Source: Candidatus Sabulitectum sp. | GTDB taxonomy: Bacteria; Fermentibacterota; Fermentibacteria; Fermentibacterales; JCC-6 | NCBI GenBank assembly: GCA_023136985.1 | Contig: JAGLQD010000073.1 | Coordinates: forward strand, 1 to 17,914 | Direction: 5' to 3' | Length of the DNA stretch: 17,914 bases | Shown: positions 14,707 to 17,914 of the stretch, one piece after another | Position numbering within the stretch: position 1 is the first letter of the stretch | Layout: each line of letters begins with the position of its first letter | Translations under genes and position numbers: made by a program | The notes under the pieces: model-generated | Told to the model about the DNA's origin: nothing | The model's input: only the letters and a program-made list of their open reading frames with translations | The model's database searches: none

Positions 14707-16046
14707 TCTGATATCCCTTCTTTTTGAAGGGTCAGGATATGGATAAACGATTCTTCAAACCAGATTATCCTGTTGCCGATTGGGTCAATTGAGTTGGGTT
14801 TAAGATCCATTGTATTTCGCCAGAGACCGTTGCGTATGTTTCCGTGTCCATCGATTCTGTGGACAAAAACCAAATCTCCCGTTTCAGTAAAAAGACATAG
14901 TTCATACTTGGACAAATTGATACCTGGGCTTTGACCAAAGTAAGTCCTCCACAGGGAAGAGCCGGACTCATTAACAGTCAAACAACTGAAAAAACCGATA
15001 TTTCTTGAAAAGAAGGAGATTCTGCTTAACCTTATGTTGCCATCAGCATTGTCTGTTACAACATACAAGAATCTTTCTCTGCCTGGACTATCTCTTACTC
15101 CTTCCGGCGGCAGATCTGTTTCAAACGCCATTGACGCACCGTTTCTGCCAGCACAGCTTATTCCTACCTGATTTTCAAAATGTTCCTCCCACAAGAGAGA
15201 ACCATCCCCTCCGTCAAGACACAGCACCCTGTTCCCGGCAATAACCAGCACCAGACTGCCGTCTGCAGAAACAGCTGGCACTCCGGCATTAGGAGGCTGT
15301 ACATCCCAGAGAATATTACCTCTGTTATCGTACGCACGCATGACATACTGTTCATCGCTGTACTTATCCCACGACTCGCAGAAATTTGTTACCAGCAAAG
15401 AACCGTCTGCGGAGTAACTTGTAAAACCATTACTAATGTTCGCAATTCTGTTAAATAGTTGTTTTACAAGAACAAGATTGTCGTTATAGAAACGAATAGA
15501 GTCACCGTAAGATGCTATTCCGTAACCGTTGCCTCCCAGATATCCAATACCTGCTATGCCCGGCTTGGAAACCTGAGTGCCTGTATCGATATCAATCAAC
15601 ACCGATCTCTTCTCCGGTGGTAAGTAATAAATCCCGCTAATTGCTCTCTCGTATTCTGTCCTGGTATCTTCTTCTTCCTGGAGCCCCAGAAGAACAAATC
15701 GGCCATCCTTGGAGTTTATCATGTGGGCAATACTTCTTTCAACCTCAAATTCCCGTTGTTCGGCATCTTCCTGAAGAACGACAATCTTCCTGTCATAGGT
15801 AAGAACTATGCGCCACTTTTCACCTTCAGGGGTCTGTACAAAGAAACTCTGAAAACCAATAATTCGCGGGTTTCCATCACGGTCATCCTGGGGCACGCCG
15901 TAATCAAGAGGGTCAATGATGATTTCTTCTTCAACTCTGTATCCAGGGGCAATCCATTCATCCTGCATATTTTCAAGAATACTTGCGTCCAGTGAAACTT
16001 CATTCACTGTAACCGAACCAAACAGAGCCATCATTATAAAGAGCAT
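14703..16046 (-). CDS. Predicted exported beta-propeller protein (PQQ/WD-like repeats), no sorting tail
   Basis: 447 residues. A short hydrophobic N-terminus (2-13, no Lys or Arg before it) may be a weak signal peptide or anchor. The rest is strand-rich with propeller-type repeats: YSADGSLLVTN (211-221), VSADGSLVLVIAGNRVLCLD (259-278) and GGDGSLLWEEHF (279-290), the last resembling PQQ-type repeats; NRGNILWDV (241-249) is another. Unlike both neighbours it has no C-terminal sorting domain, so it may stay in the periplasm or serve as a partner of the tailed proteins. No enzymatic motif is seen. ATG 16046 has AAGGGG 7-8 bases upstream, lies 10 bases after the previous stop, and in-frame stops block extension. 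The stop overlaps the next gene as ATGA. Confidence 0.78.
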   Translation of the reverse strand: MLFIMMALFGSVTVNEVSLDASILENMQDEWIAPGYRVEEEIIIDPLDYGVPQDDRDGNPRIIGFQSFFVQTPEGEKWRIVLTYDRKIVVLQEDAEQREFEVERSIAHMINSKDGRFVLLGLQEEEDTRTEYERAISGIYYLPPEKRSVLIDIDTGTQVSKPGIAGIGYLGGNGYGIASYGDSIRFYNDNLVLVKQLFNRIANISNGFTSYSADGSLLVTNFCESWDKYSDEQYVMRAYDNRGNILWDVQPPNAGVPAVSADGSLVLVIAGNRVLCLDGGDGSLLWEEHFENQVGISCAGRNGASMAFETDLPPEGVRDSPGRERFLYVVTDNADGNIRLSRISFFSRNIGFFSCLTVNESGSSLWRTYFGQSPGINLSKYELCLFTETGDLVFVHRIDGHGNIRNGLWRNTMDLKPNSIDPIGNRIIWFEESFIHILTLQKEGISE

Positions 16047-16056
16047 ATCAATCCCC

Positions 16057-17847
16057 TTAGTTTATTACTACAATTCTGTATGCTGGAATATCTTTCATGT
16101 CTGTCTGAAGGAAGTAGAGCCCCGGAGCAAGCCCACCGGTCTGGAACGAGCAGGTTCCTGAATCCGGAGTGGTAAATTCCTCGATCACTCTTCCTGTCAG
16201 ATCAAGCAGTTTTACTGAGGCTATGTCTGTTGAAATTACTGAGAATTCTATTGAGTTCATTGCCGGGTTCGGTGATATCAAGTGAAGAGAGTGCCCAGGG
16301 AAAGTTGTTTCAGTAGTTTCCTCAATACCCACATCGTCCCAGCTCAGAGTAATTTCATTCAGTACCGGTGTTTCAGTTGAATCAGTGGTGCGCATAAGAA
16401 CCCTGTACTGAAAATATCTGGTGGTGTCTGTAAGTATTTCATAAAGCTCTGTGGGCTCATAAAGCTCTTCCGACCAGTTGCCCATGCTTTCCCAGTCTTC
16501 AGAACCTCTTACCTGAATACTCAGCGCAGAATCTGCCGGCACTTCAGCAGCCCATGAAATGTTGGTCCATAAACGATTCACTTCACCGTCGAGAATAGAT
16601 GAGGTCAGTTCACCTTCGTCTGTGTAGAATCCGGGTGACCAGAATTTGATGGCATCTCCCACTCCAGCGGCTCCGACAATCTCCAGTCCCGGGACTGTGT
16701 CCAGTTCTGCAGCACAGAGAGCAGAGGCCCCGGGAAGATCACCCATTATGTATTCATTCCATTCATCTGATGCGGTATGTTCGTACCACCGTACTTCACC
16801 ATCATGGCAACCTGCTGCTACGATGTTATGCCATCCATCTTCATTCTGTGTAATATCACAGATGGTTACACCTGATGCACCCCACAAACTGTCTGTTACT
16901 GTATGCTTTTCCCAGCCGGTAAGAAGATTCCTGTACCAGTACACTGAACTGTTATCAAAACTGCAAACGGCAATATCAGGATAATTGTCATTGTCAATGT
17001 TTCCAAAACGAATACACATGGGATGAGGAATAGCGGAATCTATCACATGAGTCTCAAACTCACTGTACCAGGTGATGCACTCAAGGAAGGTAATCCTGCT
17101 GTTATTGCTCTCCGCAAGAACAATATCAAGATCACCGTCCAGGTCCACATCACAGATATCAACTGAAGAAACTCCTGGATAGTTTCCAGCAAGTTGAAAG
17201 CTATACCAGTAGACTGTGTCCGGCACAAACCCGGCTTTGATTATGTAAAGATTCCCGGTATCTGATTCTGTAACCAGAAGTTGAACCTGCCCATTGTTCA
17301 CCATTGGAAATATCTCTCCTGGCCCATTGATCTCAGCAATTGGGTGGCGTATCCACAAATACTCAGAAGAGTCTGATTCGAACCAGTAGAGTGAATCATC
17401 ATAGAAAGCTGTTGCGATCACATCCATGTAGCCGTCGCTGTTCACATCAAAGGGTCTGGCGCAGTTGGCTCCGTCAAACTCTGATGCTATTTCAACAAGG
17501 GTCCATGAATCCCCGTTTCCATTATTTCTGTACCATGCAACAAGATCATCAGACCATGAAGTAACAAGCAGGTCTATATCTGTATCAGAATCCATATTTA
17601 CCGCAACAACTGAGTACGGAGCACCGGCGTCGGCATCTATGATGTGCTCAGGAATGTCTTCTGCATAATCCAGGGTGAGACTGCCTTCAGTTGAAAACCA
17701 GTTCATGTATTCAGAAGAATAAAAAGAATCAATCCATGAAGAAACAGGTGTTTCTTCTTCAGGGCCTCCCTGCCACGTGGACTGTATTTCATTGAATGAT
17801 CCTGAGGAATTCAAGACTATAATTAGAATATACCCTGCAACTACCAT
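16057..17847 (-). CDS. Exported FG-GAP/VCBS-type propeller protein with type IX sorting tail
   Basis: 596 residues. After a short hydrophobic N-terminus (1-13) come repeats with calcium-loop-like acidic motifs: VNMDSDTDIDLL (83-94), FDVNSDGYMDVI (133-144), CDVDLDGDLDIV (232-243) and GNIDNDNYPDIA (282-293), each followed by a YW/WY-rich strand, as in FG-GAP/VCBS propellers. Residues about 410-505 look like a beta-sandwich ending TPVLNEITLSW. Residues 522-596 are a type A sorting domain (SPNPAMNSIEFSV, LLDLTGRVIEEF, LAPGLYFLQT). It is probably a surface adhesin or binding protein; no catalytic motif is seen. The start is firm: AGGAGGGA lies 5 bases upstream and an in-frame TAG directly precedes the ATG. 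The leader has no basic residue, which is unusual for a Sec signal. Confidence 0.87.
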   Translation of the reverse strand: MVVAGYILIIVLNSSGSFNEIQSTWQGGPEEETPVSSWIDSFYSSEYMNWFSTEGSLTLDYAEDIPEHIIDADAGAPYSVVAVNMDSDTDIDLLVTSWSDDLVAWYRNNGNGDSWTLVEIASEFDGANCARPFDVNSDGYMDVIATAFYDDSLYWFESDSSEYLWIRHPIAEINGPGEIFPMVNNGQVQLLVTESDTGNLYIIKAGFVPDTVYWYSFQLAGNYPGVSSVDICDVDLDGDLDIVLAESNNSRITFLECITWYSEFETHVIDSAIPHPMCIRFGNIDNDNYPDIAVCSFDNSSVYWYRNLLTGWEKHTVTDSLWGASGVTICDITQNEDGWHNIVAAGCHDGEVRWYEHTASDEWNEYIMGDLPGASALCAAELDTVPGLEIVGAAGVGDAIKFWSPGFYTDEGELTSSILDGEVNRLWTNISWAAEVPADSALSIQVRGSEDWESMGNWSEELYEPTELYEILTDTTRYFQYRVLMRTTDSTETPVLNEITLSWDDVGIEETTETTFPGHSLHLISPNPAMNSIEFSVISTDIASVKLLDLTGRVIEEFTTPDSGTCSFQTGGLAPGLYFLQTDMKDIPAYRIVVIN

Positions 17848-17852
17848 CTAAA

Positions 17853-17860
17853 TCCCTCCT
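17853..17860 (-). promoter_or_regulatory. Strong ribosome binding site of the first exported gene
   Basis: AGGAGGGA on the minus strand, five bases (TTTAG) before the ATG at 17847. The in-frame TAG just upstream of the ATG rules out a longer protein, so this site fixes the start. Confidence 0.8.
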
Positions 17861-17902
17861 ATTTTACTGTGTATTTTTGCCATAGTACACAATAATACGC
17901 CC

Positions 17903-17914
17903 GGGGGGGGGGGG
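17903..17914. repeat. Run of 12 G at the window edge
   Basis: Twelve consecutive G (plus strand) end the sequence. No other homopolymer of this length was noticed in the window. A terminal poly-G is most simply a sequencing or assembly artefact at a contig end, since dark cycles are called G on two-colour instruments. It removes any upstream promoter from view. Confidence 0.85.

Noticed and set aside
17882..17902. TACTAT and TATTAT as -10 boxes for the exported gene set
   Set aside because: The -35 region would fall in the poly-G artefact, so no promoter can be supported.

Overview
All thirteen credible genes lie on the minus strand, packed end to end with overlaps or short gaps. I see no tRNA, rRNA, transposase, integrase, CRISPR array or phage gene. 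The sequence suggests an uncultured anaerobic, fermentative bacterium of the Fibrobacteres-Chlorobi-Bacteroidetes (FCB) type. The reasons are the C-terminal sorting domains typical of type IX secretion on two large exported proteins, an FG-GAP propeller protein, a pyrophosphate-type phosphofructokinase, and a phosphoglycerate kinase fused to triosephosphate isomerase. A candidate phylum such as Ca. Fermentibacteria would fit, but I cannot fix the phylum from sequence alone. A 12-G run at the right edge looks like a contig end.

Reading in the direction of transcription (high to low coordinates): (1) 17847-11416 is a three-gene set for the cell surface: an FG-GAP propeller protein with a sorting tail, a second predicted exported propeller without a tail, and a 1096-residue protein with a divergent M23 peptidase domain at its N-terminus and a sorting tail at its C-terminus. 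(2) 11374-8353 holds an ABC-2-like permease without an ATPase beside it, then RuvX/YqgF and the lytic transglycosylase MltG, all overlapping. (3) After a 100-base gap with a perfect 14-bp palindrome come a small conserved-looking helical protein (8252-7728) and a YdjI-like SPFH protein with three zinc ribbons (7716-6571). (4) 6590-75 is a metabolic run: an AMP-forming ligase with a degenerate AroQ chorismate-mutase-like tail, a minimal type I-beta DAHP synthase, PPi-type phosphofructokinase, GAPDH, and a PGK-TPI fusion, closed by a hairpin at 40-60.

Pfp, TPI, GAPDH and PGK together cover fructose 6-phosphate to 3-phosphoglycerate apart from aldolase. They share a likely transcript with DAHP synthase, which draws on PEP and erythrose 4-phosphate, so central carbon flow and entry to aromatic synthesis appear to be co-expressed. 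The most unusual item is the ligase with the chorismate-mutase-like tail that ends one base before the DAHP synthase start. Elsewhere AroQ domains are fused to, or bind, DAHP synthase as its feedback sensor. Here the sensor-like domain is on a different enzyme, and residues needed for catalysis look lost. The second is the M23 peptidase fold at the front of a very long protein with a type IX tail.
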